This document shows, in pieces, positions 20,564-34,069 of a DNA stretch of 64,000 nt. The notes beneath the pieces are model-generated. The model ran no database searches. It was given only the letters and a program-made list of their open reading frames with translations, and had not been told where the DNA came from. The stretch lies in contig JANVCC010000030.1 in the NCBI GenBank assembly GCA_025345505.1, positions 13,651,913-13,715,912 of the forward strand, in the 5' to 3' direction. Position numbers and translations under genes: made by a program. Numbering within the stretch: the stretch's first letter is position 1; each line of letters starts with the position of its first letter. This DNA comes from Todiramphus chloris collaris. Taxonomy: Eukaryota > Chordata > Aves > Coraciiformes > Alcedinidae.

Positions 20564-23500
20564 CTAAAGGACGTTGAGTCTTCTCGAGCACGTCAAGTTA
20601 CTATGGACCAAGTCCCACATTTGGAGCAAGTCTGGTGGCAGCAGTTTATGAACCACCAACATACTCCGGAAAAAACATGGCTCCTTGTTCATCTTGCTGT
20701 TCTTGTTCTTCACTATGCCAAAAGTTTTGAAGCCCTCGTGCCCAACAGGTGATACTTTAAGGACCTCTAGGCACATGCCTAGAAAGACATCATCGATGGG
20801 GTATAGCTCCAGCGTCTCCGAGGTCTTGTGCAGCCTCTTGGCCAAGTGTCCATCCATGATGAAGCCCCCACCCCCTGCATAGGGTGGGTAGTTGTTTTTG
20901 TTGTAGAGGGCGCTGGGAATATAGTACTTGTTCTCCTTCTTCCGGATAGGCTTGGCCTTGTAGAGGACATCCCCCACAAAGAGGTCCTCTCCCTCCTTCT
21001 TGTCCTCCAGAAACTCCAGGATGTTGCTGGGACTCACAAAGACATCGTCGTCACCTTTGAAGATAAAGCGGACATTGTCACAGTAGATGTTCAGCCACTT
21101 CAGGAAATGGACCTCTTTGAGGGTTAGGTTGAAGAAGCTGTCCAGAAAATCCCACTGCAAGATGTCCCCATAGATGCGGTTCTCATAATCCAGCAGTTTC
21201 TGGTAGTTCGCTCTCTCCTCCTCCTTGGAGGCAGTGCCTAGCAAGAACAGCGTCCTGATTCTCTTACCCTCCACCTCCTTCTCCTGGCCCCAGGTCCTCC
21301 GGATGGCCTCACGGCGGTCATGCTGCGTGATGATAGACTTGACCACGATGAGCAGGTAGACATCCCCACTGCATTTCTCGGGGTGGTTGATCAACATGGG
21401 GAAGTAGCGGCAGTGCCGATAGAGCAGGAACTGCTGGAAGTTGGGCTCCAGCCCTTTGAACCAGTCCACCTTGCTGAAGTTCTGGTTGGCCGAGCAGTTA
21501 GTAGTGGTAACATCCCAGGATTTCACTTGCTTTGCTGTCACGCTCTCCTCCTCCTTTACAGAAGCTTTCTCCTTCTTGTTCTTCCAGAAGGTGCTGGTGA
21601 TGGAGAAGGCATTGTCTCTCTTCTGTGTTTTCAAGGGCTCCAAAGGGGGCAGGTCTTTCTGCTGCTGGCCCTGCATGAACTGGCTGGGGGCCATTCCCCG
21701 TTGCAGCACCATCACTGTGATCACCAGCAAGAAGGAGAGGCAAACTGTTTTGTAGACGGTCTTCTTCCTGAAGGGATGAGACAGGGGGGTTAAGGAGAGG
21801 AAACTGCAGGTGGCGAGAGGCTTGCCTGCAAAAGCACCTCCTTTAGAGATCATTGGATGCTCATAATCCATGTCCCATCACCTTATGACAGGTGGCAATC
21901 TTGTGGGAAGAGCTACAGGACACCACCATGCATCCCTCCTGCGGAGTGCCTCTGGGGCCACACTTTAACCACAGGGACAAGCACAAGGCACATGGGAGGT
22001 GGACGCAGTGTCCTCTGGTAACCCCATATCTGCACAAGGAGCTGGGAAGGGTTCACAAGAAAGTAGAAAATGCGGAGAGGGATAGGGATAGGGAGAGAGA
22101 AAGAGATGAAGTCAGTATGAGAGCTTCATCAGAGCAGCTGTTTTGGAGGAAAGGCCCATGGAGAACCCCCGTTTCAGCCATCTGAAAATTGCAGTTTAGG
22201 ACAAGAGCAGAAGGGAATTCTCTTTTCCATTGAAGTATTGGCTCCAAAACAGTAATGTATTGCCCATGGCCCTAGACTGGCATCGCAGGGTACACAACCC
22301 TGAGAAAACAGAGCTGGGAAGACCACAGGAGTCAACACAAAACAGGCAGTGTGGTTTCATTTCAAAGTGGCAGATCGGGACAGAAAAATTGAGATGTCAA
22401 GTTTCAGTGGGGAAAAGATGTTCCTAACCCTGCATCCTCCTTGGGAAACAGCATTTCTTGGGGTGTTTTGGCTGGTTCTTGGCACCTGCTGCTTCATTTT
22501 GTGGTGGTAAGGATGGAGTATGCACCGCTGGGGATTTGCACTTCAAATCTCAGGTTTGGGAGCAGATTTTCCCAGTCTGCAGCCTCCCAAATATCAGCAC
22601 TTCCAGGGTGTGGGAGGGACTGGAGGTGGTAGATCAAACTAGTCCCTTTGTGAGGCCATCCTACTGCTCTCCCCTGCTGCTGACCCATCACCTGGGGAAG
22701 CCACTGGCTCATGGGACAAACCCTGGAGCTTGCTGGGGGCTTGAGAGGGACCTTCCTCCAGTTCTTGGGACAGCAGGAAGGCTGCACCCAGAGATGACCG
22801 ATGCACTAAATACCCCCCCTCCCCCTGCCCTGCTTTTCCACACAGATAAAGGTGGTTTCTTACCCTGCTGCCGTGGAGAAGAGGAACTCCCCGCTCTGCC
22901 CATCTGCACTGTGTTGTCCCCGAGTACCTGGCTCCCCTTCACAACTGGCATTTCTGCACCTATTTCCTCCAGTCACGGTGCCGCTTGCTCCAGCTGCCTT
23001 GGGTCATCTCCCCATGCAAATGAGCACTGGGCATGGGGCAGCAGATGGGCTCCACATGCCCATGGAGGTCCCAACATCTTCCCGAGGGCAGCCCAATCTC
23101 CAGCTGCTCCCATGCGGAGGGGACACACAAGGTACTTGGTGGTTCCCCGAGCCCCTTTCCCTGATGCAGGTGAAAGGGACCTCAGCTGGGGAGACAAAGG
23201 AGATGGCTGTGGCACAAGTGACACATCTCCCCTGTGCCCATCCTCTTGGTGACAAGAGCCCAAGTGTCACCTGTCAGGGACAGCCCTCAGCCTCCCACTC
23301 TCCATTAGAGACAGAAAGATCCAAGATCATCTCTACCAGACAGATGGCACCTTCACTTTGGGACAGTCCAGAGAAGGAACTTGGGGTTTTGGGACACAGG
23401 CTGCAACATGGCACCTGCTTGGTGGGACATCCTGGGCTCCCCAGGGCAGGGCACAGAGTTGCTTTTGGGGACTCTGGCCGCACTGAAAAGCAGAAGCCCC

Positions 23501-26362
23501 AGATGAGAACCAGGGCGACTAGGAGCTTTCCAGAGCTCCTGTCCTTAGCTTCGCCCTCAAGCACAAAGAACTTTTCAGCCGTGCATTTACGTGGGAAAAC
23601 TGCAACCGCCAGCGTGGACTGGGAGAGCCAGCGTGGAAATAAGTAATTACAGGCAAATGGACAGACATCCCCATCTGGTTTTATGTGTGGCCACTCATCT
23701 GAGACTGATGAGGGAGCAGTTCTGATTAGATCTCACCATTCCCTTAACCCTCTCCAGCCCTGGCCAAAGAGCTCTGAGGGTGTTCTTAAGAACCCTTTGG
23801 TCTGATACAACTTTAACCCCTAAACAGTTTAAAACCTCTCATCAGTAGCTGGCACTGCAGCAGAAATAACCCAAATCACCCCTGCATAGTAACCCCAATT
23901 GCAACAGTTCCACCCTGACACCCCGGCCTTGCTTCCACCCCATCCCACCCTTGCACTCCCTACCACCCCAAGGACAACACATGATAAAATACACGCCCTG
24001 AAGCACGGCCACAAGTTCCCCAGAAACCATGGTCAGGAAGTTACTGATAACATTGGCATGGGGCATGGGGCATGGGGCATGGGGCATGGGGCATGGGTGG
24101 GTCCCACCCTTGGCAGGCTCTGCTCACAATAGGCAGGAGCAACATGGAGCTGCTCACCCCCATTCCCCTCCTTCGGGCACTGCTCTTTTATTGCAGCCCC
24201 AGCAGAGGACACTGCCCCGAGGCCAAGGGGACAGCTCTGTCCGTTAGTAAGAGGTGGAGGGTTGGGTAGCCTGGGTGCATCCTGAGGCATCAGTGAGGTG
24301 CTTCACAACAGCACAGCAACATACTCCTTCCTTCAGCAGACACCACTTCCAGCTCTCACCAGTGCAACATTCACTTTTTGTTTTGCTACAAGAACCTGTT
24401 CGGGATTTTTCCTATAGATCTGACTCTCCAAACCACGGGGGAACCACGGTCGGGTTCTACAGGAGCCAGGAACCCCCTAGCCTCCTTCTGCCCCTCAGAA
24501 ATCTTGTCCCTGCACTGGCACCAAAGAGAAGGGGACCAGGAGGGACCCTGAGCACAACCGCAGGCAATTCCCTCATCAAACCAAGCATTTTGGGGGACAA
24601 AAACGTGACAATCACGTTCGAGTCTTTTCTGATCTCGAGTCTTTCTGCTTTGTGGTCTCCTCAGAGGGGAAGTATTTGAGGAGAAAGCAGGTCCTGTGCT
24701 CCAGAGACCCCAAGAACCATGACTCTGCTGGAGGTGAGGGCAGAGCTTTGGGTTTGCTGCCATCGCAAAGGGATGACCCTGCTGAGCACCAGCGCCTTGC
24801 TCTGGCACAAGCCCCAGCCCGTCCCCGGCAGCGTCGCCAGGAGCCCGGGACACCCGGCGCTGCAGCGCCCGAGCCGGCAACAACCCACGTCCGTCCCGGC
24901 TGAGCTCCCGCCGGCGCCAACCGCGACCAGCTGCCCCAGCCGCCGGGGCTGGTGTCACTGGGAGAGATGAAAGGGTCCCGACCTGCTCCTCCTCTTCCCT
25001 TTTCCCTACCAGGAAAAGCTGAAAAGCCTCCCTGTAAAACGGCCACGCCATCGCCGGGGCGGTTAAATATAAATCCCCGAATTAGAGGTGGGCACTTTCC
25101 CTTTCAGGTGGCGATGCTGTGGGGCAGGCGAGGCCCCGGGAGACTGGGGCTCTCCGTCCCCGGACCCCGGAGGGGCACACAGCCACTTTTGATCCGCATG
25201 AAACCCTCTTTGATCGGCCAGAACTATCTATTTATTTGGATTTTTCTGGCCCCTCAATTAGTCCCAGTCACTGAGCCGGCAGAGGCACGGCCAGTACAGA
25301 GCCCTTTCTGTTGGCGGTGCCAGGGGCTTGGGAGAGGGGAGCTCAGCGAGGAGCAGATGTTGGGCAGAAAGCACCCCAGATATCTCCAAAAGCAGCCTGC
25401 GCCGCCTGGGTGCAAGCACCAAGCGGGGCCCCGTCTCGCAGCGGCTGTGGCCAGCCCCGGGGTGTCCGGGGACACGACTCCTCTTAGAAAAGACGCCTGG
25501 TTTAAATAAAAGGCGGTAAAAACAGGGCTGGGAAAGAGGCAAGAGCTGAAAACCTGGATGCTCCCTCCGTGGGCATTTGCCCCCGAGCTGGAACTGCCCT
25601 GGGAAAGGGACACACACACACATACACACACACCCCCATGGGGCATCTCTGGCTGCCCCCCCGGCCCCACCACACAAACCAGCCCTTTGCAGGGAAGGAC
25701 TGGGAAAGGCATCCCAGGGAAAGGCGGAGGAGAGTGACCGCCAGGCCCTGCCCGGTGCCCCCGTTCCTGCCCCCGCCGTGCCGATGCTCCGGTGCCCCGG
25801 GATGGAGCGAAGTTTGCGCTGGGAGCGGACACCCCAGAAAGCCTTCCCCGGGGTACCCCGGCCGGGAGCGGGGAGGACAGGACCTCCCAGGACTCCCCCG
25901 CAGAGCCGGGGCGAGGGGGAGCGTCGCTCCTGGCATGGGGACAGACGGACAGGGGACAGGGGACACGGCGCTGTCCTTTGTCCCTTGGCCATGCGCACCG
26001 TCCCCATCAGAGCTGCTCTTTGCCAGCCCGCAGCCCGAGGGGCACCCCTCGGGAGGAACTCGGTTGGGAGGGGACACGGGGACCCCTCGGAAGAGACCTG
26101 GTCTATGGGGGACCTGGGAGCCTCTCGGAAGGGACCGATGGGGAGGGGACCGGGGGACCCCTCGGAAGGGACCCGGGGGGGAGGGGACCTTGCAGCCCCC
26201 AGGCTCCGGGCACGGCGCAGCGCCGGGACGGCAGTGCCGGGCGGTGGGAGCGGAGGGCAGCAGGGGACACCGAGTCTGGGACGGGGCAGGAGCGGGGCAG
26301 GAGCGGGGCAGGAGCGGGGCTCGGGCTCCCCTCTCCCCGGCAGTCACTCACCACTGGAACAT
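20564..26362 (-). CDS. B3GNT7: B3GNT7, beta-1,3-N-acetylglucosaminyltransferase 7, 404 aa
   Basis: This Golgi type II membrane enzyme adds beta-1,3-GlcNAc to galactose on sulfated chains in keratan sulfate and poly-LacNAc synthesis. Coding exons on the - strand are 26362-26352 (ATG TTC CAG TG, donor GTGAGT) and 21767-20564 (acceptor CATCCCTTCAG). The product starts MFQWKKTVYK. Visible parts: short cytosolic tail; signal anchor about 11-26 ([14 protein letters not shown]); stem; [12 protein letters not shown]; the Mn/UDP-sugar motif DDD at 243-245 in [27 protein letters not shown] at about 328-336; C-terminus [12 protein letters not shown]-glycosylation sequons lie at about 94, 100, 217 and 394. 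Human B3GNT7 is 401 aa with the same start-exon design. The frame stays open upstream of the big exon to a 435-aa reading, but that part is intron. Confidence 0.95.
24056..24098. repeat. 7-nt tandem repeat GCATGGG, about six copies
   Basis: GCATGGG is repeated head to tail about six times inside B3GNT7 intron 1. The array can slip, so its length may vary. Confidence 0.93.
25611..25632. repeat. (CA)n microsatellite
   Basis: Interrupted CA repeat of about 11 units inside B3GNT7 intron 1. Confidence 0.85.
26352..26362 (-). CDS. B3GNT7: B3GNT7 exon 1, coding part (11 nt)
   Basis: The - strand reads CCAGC ATG TTC CAG TG followed by GTGAGT. The split TGG codon is completed by the first G of the large exon, giving MFQW then KKTVYK. 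Human B3GNT7 starts MSLWKKTVY, so the Trp-Lys-Lys junction matches. A start search that ignores splicing would miss this exon. Confidence 0.9.
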
Positions 26363-29300
26363 GCTGGAGTGGGACGGGGCGGCCGCTCCGCTGCTGGCCG
26401 GGACTGCCCGCGGTCCGGGCGCTTCTCTCTGCCCTCTTCCTCCTCCTCCTCTTTTTTTCTTTTTTTTTTTTTTTCTTACTTTTTCCCTTTTCCCTCCCCT
26501 CGCTCTCCGAGGTGGAGCCAAAAGGGATGGTAGAGCAGGTAGGTTAACTCTTGCCCTGCCCCTCCGTCTCCCCAGCCGCACCAGCAGGCACAGAACTCCC
26601 CAGTGCTGCCAGGAGAAGATGTTTAAGGGTGACACCCCACCCTTCCCCCTGGGGACCCTCCCCGCTGCTGATGGGACACCCACCGGGAGCTGGGAGCTCG
26701 GGGAGGGTCCTACTCGGGGAGTCCCACCCCGGCACCTCGCAAGGTCTTCTGCACCCCGGGCACAGTACCCTCTCTGGCTTGCGTGAGCCCTGCCCCATAG
26801 CTGTTAATTGCAGTGCTCACCAGGAAAAGTGCTTCTAGAAGCTGGGATCTGATCTCTGGAAAAGGAATGTGGGTCTTTTCTGTCCCTCAACCCCCCCTTC
26901 TTGTCCATCCCCAACCCCTAGGCGCTCCGTGCACAGCATGGTTTGGGATCGCTGGAGCAATGGAGCCACACTGCTCCTGGGACCCCCACTTCTCTTAGGA
27001 CCCACATCTCACTCAGGTTCCACACCTTGACGAAGACCAACATTCTGCCCAGGACTCCCACCTCACCAGGCAGGCACCCACCCTCTGTCCAGGACCCACG
27101 CATCTGCTGAGACCCACACTTCACCCGAGGACGCAGGGAATCAAGAGGAAGGGTTGCTGCAGCAAGAAGGTGTTTGCTCAGTGTGCCAGGACCTGACTCA
27201 TGGGTTGAATTTCCACCAGTACCGCAGGCAGGTGAGGTGTTCTTCCAAACTCTTCCTTCAGCACTGGTTCAGAGCAGTGTTTCACCAGCATCCCTGCTGC
27301 AGCTTTTTTTTGTGGTGGATCTTTTTTCAGCCATGAAAATCAGTCCCCATCACTTCTGATGTCTGTTTTTTTGTTGTCCTCCCATGCCCAACAGCCACTC
27401 ATGTCAACCACAAAGCCAGGCTGGGAAGCCTGCAGGAAATCCTTTAGGATATTTCCTTTCCTGCCCGACAGAGATATCCCAGTCCCTTTCCCCAAAGCCC
27501 CTCTGCATTTTGCATGAGTGTTGAGGGTCAGGGTTTCCCACAGCTCTCAGAACTCTGTGGACTCGCTGTGCTTGTCATGGGAAAGGCTCTTCTGTTCCAA
27601 GGCTGGACATGTGGTGGGACCCACACAACTTCATTACTCAAAAAGCATTTGGCCCTGCTCCAAGAAAACCCTAAGTCCATCTCAGTTCGAGGAGTAAAAT
27701 TCTTTCTCCAGGCCTGCTTCTTTCTCCTTATCTCAGCTGTTCTTTTTCCCAGATGCCCTGCAGCTCCACATTCTAGGGGCTGTGAAAGCTCCCCGGGGAA
27801 TACTGCCCCAACAGGCTGCACCAGTTCTGCAGCACCCCACAACCTTATCACCACCAAAGGTCCCTACACACCTCTCCTGGTTCCTTTGTGTTCTGTTCCC
27901 ACTGCCCATAGAGAAGTCTATCTGCTGAACTCTCGGCCTGGAGAAACTGATGGCCATGAGATGCACAGAGAAAGGGTGTCAGGGGTATGATGAAGGGCCT
28001 CACTGAGTATTGGCTTGACCAAAGTGGGCTGTGAGAAGGACTCATCTCATCCCTGTAGCACAAGGATGGTAGGTGCTCGCCAGCCCATGGCTGAGAACTC
28101 ACCCCACTCTGCAATGAGGGGCTCACAGTGGAGGGGACGCCATTGCAGAACCTCCCCCTCACAAACGGGCACAAAGGGCTGCAAACAGCAAAGCCCCAGA
28201 GGCACAGTCACCATCTCCCCCTTGCAGCCTTCACTGGGACCACGATGTGGGTGCTGCAGCATCAGGGGACACCCCGATGCTGTGAGTGTGCGACAGGCTC
28301 CCGGGGCTCTCTGGATCCCCCATCACTAGAACATCCAGCCCAGGGTCAGCTGTGGTGCAGTGTGCCCAAGGGCTGTGCTGCTTTGGCATGGAAGTGGCAC
28401 TGCTGTGGGGTTGAGGAGGGCTCCTGGCAGCCTGCAGAAGGGAGCTCTGTCAGCCACGCTCCTGCCTCTCTGTCTGCTTCCATGCAGGAAAGCAGCAGGG
28501 CCTCCAGCATGGGGACTTCCCAGATGCTTCTGTGCTGCTACCCCCTGGAGCACAGGCAGATCCCTCTCCCACCTCCCCCTGTGCAGGAGAGATGCACATC
28601 CCACTGTCTGAGAGTGTTGGGGACCTGGGGCGTGATGGCTTCACAAAGCTTTACTTCTGATACTCATGAAACACTCAAATAGGTCTGGGGCTACTAGTGA
28701 CAGAGAGAAGCACTGTCCCAGCCATCCCTGGCACCACCAGCTCCTGTTTCAAAGCTGAATCTTAAGATGAAGTGGCATTCTTTTCACATTTGTTTAATCA
28801 TTCCATAGAAAAGTTTAGGACAAACACAGTTTTCATGCTCTCTGGATTCACCCTGGGAAAGCAGAAAGGTGTCAGGAAGGCTAAAACCAAATGCAAAGTT
28901 TTTTGTTTGTTTTTTTTTTTTTTAATATAAAATCCTCCTCCACACACCTTCTCCGTGATTCTTCCCAGCACCCAGCAGAATAAAAAAAGAAACCTGTATT
29001 TTTTTTTGTTCACCTGAAACCAGAGCCAGGAGCAGAATCACCACCACCAGCAGACCCAACCACCATCAGATCCCCACCGTTCCTGCCCACTGCTATGCCC
29101 CTCCTTCACTGCAGCACTCAGCACCCTCAGCACCCTTTTTCATAGGTCTAAGCTATTAGATTGAAATTCAGAGGCACCAGGTGCCTTTTTGGCACCACTG
29201 GCAGAGCTGCAGGTATCCAGAGAAAGGCTTTTGGGTGCCAGGTGCTGCTCAGGGATGGAAAAACCTCATGTTATGCTGGTGATATTTTGAGGCATGTCGA

Positions 29301-29930
29301 GTTGCCACAGTCCCCTGAGAGCTGGCAGGGAACCTGCAGGAAATAACACGGGTACCTTATAGTATGGGGATGCAGAAGGGAAGGAAATGCACGGACCTTC
29401 CTGGGTGATACTCGAGTCATGGCCGGGGTGACAACAGCTCCTGCTGACAGCAGCCACCTCTGTGGCCACCAGCTCCTGGCACCCCTTTGTAGACAACTGA
29501 TACCAGTGTCACACGCTTGCCTCCCATCCAAGCATCCCTCCTGGCGTCACTGACGGAGATAGCGGTGAGTGACCTGTGGGGACATGAGGTTTTAGAGTTG
29601 GCCTCTAATGGGGCTACAGGGCATCATTTGGGCAAAGAGAGAGGGCAAAGACTGGGGCGATGCCAAAGTATCTTATTTAGATGTTCTCAAAGCAAACCAC
29701 AACGCTTTTTTTGTTTCAAGAAGCCTCTTTTCATTTCAAAGTAGACCTGAATGGAGATATTTTATAAAAATAAGTAAGTACAGAGAAAGAAGTGAGCTTT
29801 TTTTATGAAGTTTATGTAATCCCAGAAGACTGGCTTGTGGCACGTTGACCCAGCCAATGTTTTCCCACTGATGGTTTGGGTTTTGTTTCGCTGGGAAAAG
29901 CTGCTCTGGTTTCTTTGCTAGAGGGCATTT

Positions 29931-29955
<25 letters not shown>
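29931..29955. repeat. (TG)n microsatellite, about 12 units
   Basis: Uninterrupted TG dinucleotides, a likely length polymorphism. Confidence 0.92.
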
Positions 29956-29962
<7 letters not shown>

Positions 29963-32900
29963 TGATTTCTTTGCATTCCAGCAAATTAGACATACATAGA
30001 AAAAAGGCTTGTCTCTTCTCCCAGTGCCTCTCACACCTCCTGGCCACACATGCCAGTGCTGCGGTCCCCAGACTGGGTTTCCCACACGAGCCAAGGTTCT
30101 GTTGCCCTGTGACCTGTGGGGACACTCAAACCACCCCTCTCCTCCCCAAACCTCTGAGCACCTGGAGCAGGACCAAGGGCTCTGCCTGACCCGAGAGCAG
30201 CAGCAGAGGATGGCCATTCACCTGCAATGTACACTGGGGTGGGGAGGAAGGCAGAGCTATTTGTTTAGTTGAGCCAGATGTGCACCACCACCACGTCATG
30301 GCTTTGAGCACACTCGTGGGCAAACATCCTGAATGTGATAGGACAGGGAATGTCCCTTTCTCCTGGCACATTTGTTTTCTACACACCTCTCATGGTGCTG
30401 CCTGGGCTGTGCTGGCAGGTAGAGAGCAGCCCTGGGAGTCTTGTCCTTCATCGCTCCTCCCATGTGGGATGCTGGAAGCTATCACCAGGGATCAGCACTG
30501 CCTTCATCCAGGGCCCTGCTCAGGGAAAGCCCCCCAGGGGGTTAGGATTAATTATTACCGTGGCTTGCTGCTGAGCGAACACCACCAGCTTGGAAACGGG
30601 GGCGGACGTCATGTACTGGACAGGTCTGACGTGGAATGTCAGGAAAAAGAAAGGCCCACAGAAAGCTCCCTCCATTTGCTCACCATTAATAGGGCCATAA
30701 ACCAGAGTCCGTGCAGGGTGTGTTATTTTACATATTAACCCCAGGGCCCTGCAGACATTTACCCATTTCCAGTCCAGTGCCTCTCCAGTGCAGGGCTGCA
30801 CTGGCTCCCGGGTGGTGGCAGGAGGAGGTTTTCTGCCTTCCCAAAGCTGGGCTCCCCACCTGCTCCATCAGCCTTGGCAGCTCACACCGGAACGCTGGGG
30901 GCTAGAGCAGAAAGCAATGCCCACTGCCCTGCTTGGAATCAAACCCCTGGCATTTGCATGATTTCTTCCAAAAACAAGGGAGGAGGGGAAGTTGCTTGGC
31001 AGGGTGATGGTCGGGCCAGCCCCTTCCTGCTCAAGGGTCTCCAAGCTGCTGTTGTCCTCTGCATCCCCAACCTGCCTCTGGGCCACCCCATGCGAGTGTG
31101 GTACTCGGACTGGGGGGGACATTGACCTTGAGCTGCAGTGTTGGGGAATAGGAGGATGGGGTGAGAACTGAGTGCCAGAGGCTCAGGGATGGAGAGGGGA
31201 CAGGGTGGTGGCATGATGTCAGCAGAGGTGATGCAATTGCAGCCATGTCCCTGGGTGGGATACAAGCCAAGGCTGGCAGGGAAACACTGCCCCAGCCTTT
31301 GTGCCAGGATCTGCAGGAGCAGGACTGGGGGAGGTTCTCAGCAAACTGCGGGATCCTGGGGCTGGATCCACCCGAGGGTTTGCCTTATTGGGCTGGACCT
31401 TCTTCAGTTTCTCCAGCAAACAGGCCCGCTTCCAGCTTCAGGTCTGCTGCCCGGCAGGAACGTTGCCTCTTCTCCCGGGGGATTTGCACCCTGGGTCTCA
31501 CGGGGAGCCCGGTGTGGCTGTGCTGTTGCTTTAAATCAGCAGCTGGATCCAGCTGTGACTGCGAGTAACCCTCACTGCAGCCTTGCCGAGGCCTTTTATG
31601 CATTTTCCAGCGGTTCCAGAGGCGCTTGGCGGCAGCGCACGGGGGAAACCAGACTCACGCTGGCGAGCAGGGTAGGGAGGGGAAAGGGAAAACATTTCCC
31701 TTCCCAAAGGAGCAGGGGGAGCCCGATGCTTTGGCTCTGGCCATGGGCACAGGGGAGCAAACAGCCGTGGGGCTGCCTCTGCGGTGTGGTGCCAACAGCC
31801 CTGTGGTTGGACAGTCTTGTCTGTCCCAGCCCAGTGTACCCCCACGAGAAGTGCTTACCCCAGCCTGCCTCAGTTTCCCCTTCTCACTCAATTCAGCCTT
31901 ATGCAGAAAGACCCAGGCCTGGATTTGTCCCTTGAACCCATGGCAGGATGGCCTCCAGGCACTGAGGAAACCAAGCCCATGAAGAAAGCCTAGAGTGATG
32001 GGGATGTGGGGTTGAGAAGGGATACATATTCGTGCTGTCCAGACCCAGAAAGGAGGGAGGAGGATGTTGATGTGCTTGGCTTTGGAAGGAGAAGGGAAGA
32101 ACCTGTCCTGCTGCCGGAGGGGATCATTCACATCCCAGACCCTTCCAAAGAGCAAAGGTTGAGGAGAGGGAACCAGGAGGGAGAAGTTCCCAGGTTGGAG
32201 GGTTGCGGTCACGCCAGTGCTGAAGCTGGCAGCCCTGCTCGCAGAGATGGTCCTGCCTGTTGCAGGGACCATGGACTTGTCTTGCTCAGCCTTGCTGCCC
32301 TGACCATCCTGCAAAGCTGGCCACGGGCACAGGATGAAGGTGAAGCCTTGGTTGGGCATCAGCCCACAGAAATGGTTCTCCCAGCTCCAGCCCAGGTAGG
32401 GCAGGGCTCTGGGTGCCAGCACGCAGCCCCAGGAAGCCCTTCTGCCTGGGGGGCTGGCACAGACCCAGAAGCCACGAGCTGCAAGGCGACGTGTTTTCCG
32501 TTGGGCAGGAGAGCTCTCGCGACGTCTCTCATGAGTCAGATGGAAAGGGCGGCTCAGGAGTCACCTGAGCCCGGCGGCTGCCTGCCCGCGGCCCCTCTCC
32601 AGACCAAGTGGAAAAACATAAGGCCCTGGCACAGCGCACGCCTGCTGAGACCCCAGGCTCTGGCCGGGCCCCCTCCCGGGCCAGCAGACGCAGAAACACT
32701 CACGTTAGCCTTTTTTGGCCAAATCTGTTTAGAAGGGAGGCAGAAGCGACTCAGACATCCCTGGCCCTGCGGCTCTGCTCGTCATTAATCATCACTCCAC
32801 TGCTGCTCCTCGCCTGTGCCAAAACCTGGCCTCTGCTCCAGCTACTGGTGGGTCCGTCTCCAGCAAGACATGGAGAGAAGGAGAAAGAGGGCAGGAAGAG

Positions 32901-34069
32901 TACAAATTTCCCCCTCTTTGGCTGGGGATACTGGACTAAGGCCACAGCAAAGCTCCCCACTTCTTCATGCGCAAGAAAGAAGGGCAGCACCCAGCACCCA
33001 GGGTGCCATCCCCAAGCAGGCACCTGCCCCGTGCAGGGGATGACCTCTGCATGGACATTGCTCCCCAGCCCAGCTCAGGGAGCTGGTGGGAGAGTGGCAA
33101 CAGCAATTTGCTAGCCTGGGAGTATTTTAGCCATGTGAGAGCCCTCGGGAGAGGAGAAGAGAGCCGGCACACCCAGATGCATTCCTGAGGTTTGGTTTCC
33201 ATGGTGGGATGTTCACCCGACGGTGAAGTCATGCTGTGGGCTGAGATGGCCAATGAGTTAATGCATGGATCCAGCTCCTTTCCTGATTCACAGCAAGCAC
33301 AGCTACAGGCCTGTGCCATCTGTCGGGCTGATGGTTCCGCTGCGCTGTCACGGCTCCAGAGTTTCCAGCATCTTGGTCCGGGGAGGCTCCAGACACTGCT
33401 GCTGGGTTGATCCCTGCCTCACCGTGGGAAATCAGCTCCTGCCGCAGGGTGGAGGGACAAACTGATGGCTCTCGTGGGTCCTACCAGCCCATTTGTATCA
33501 TCACACTGTGTTCCCCAGAGTGTTTTACTTTCCCTTCATCCAACTGCTGCCACTGGTGACAAAACAACAGAAAAGCACCACCCTAGGAGGTCACTCCTGT
33601 AGGCCCAAAGCCTTGAAGATCTGCCCAGCATTAGGGAGAGGTGGGGAAGGATGGAGAGCTGGACAGCACGGAAAGAGCAGGGTGGAAAGTTCATCCATCC
33701 TTGGGATGAGGTAGCAGGGGCACTCCCTGGCACCATCATCTTGTGGTGTCAATACAGGGCACGTGGCCGTGGAGTTCAGCTATAGGGCCCCATGGATCAA
33801 CAAACCAGAAGTCTGGTGGAAGAACTGGTCCTGGGACAGCAGCCAGTAAACTGATAAGATTATTCCCAGCCTCTGGAATGGTTTTATGTAGGTCTAGAGG
33901 CACAGAAAGGTGGCCAGGCTGCCCAGGGCCATCAGCTGTCCTCCTCATTTGCTTAGCTGGCGAGATGCAGTGCTTCTGGGCTGTGGTTATTTGTTCTAGA
34001 GGGAAATGTCTTACTGTGACTTTTCAGTAAAACTCAACTTCTTTGCAGTTCCATCAGCTAAAACTCCAT

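Larger units (their letters stand above)
21768..26351 (-). other. B3GNT7: B3GNT7 intron 1
   Basis: This 4.6-kb intron runs from donor GTGAGT (26351) to acceptor CCTTCAG (21768). The half near exon 1 lies in the CpG island and has TCF/LEF-like CTTTGATC motifs. The other half holds simple repeats but no other gene that I can see. Confidence 0.8.
24750..26450 (-). promoter_or_regulatory. B3GNT7: CpG island at the B3GNT7 5' end
   Basis: GC- and CpG-rich DNA spanning the first exon and the 5' half of intron 1. It contains imperfect tandem blocks sharing CCTCGGAAGGGACC (about 26072-26190) and an 11-nt repeat AGGAGCGGGGC (about 26280-26321) just downstream of the start codon on the - strand. The transcription start is not defined; a T-rich stretch at 26447-26475 would lie in the 5' UTR or promoter. 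Open frames over 300 codons on the + strand here are by-products of composition. Confidence 0.8.

Noticed and set aside
21768-21871. N-terminal extension of B3GNT7 starting [10 protein letters not shown]
   Set aside because: It lies upstream of a good splice acceptor, is unlike other B3GNT7 proteins, and is replaced by the MFQW exon at 26.36 kb.
25569-26786. A 405-codon open frame and two companions on the + strand
   Set aside because: CpG-island DNA with few stop codons; low-complexity Pro/Gly/Arg peptides, antisense to the B3GNT7 first exon, no domain.
32006-32788. A 260-codon open frame on the + strand in the spacer
   Set aside because: No recognisable domain, overlaps an equally long frame on the other strand, no supporting splice or promoter signals.
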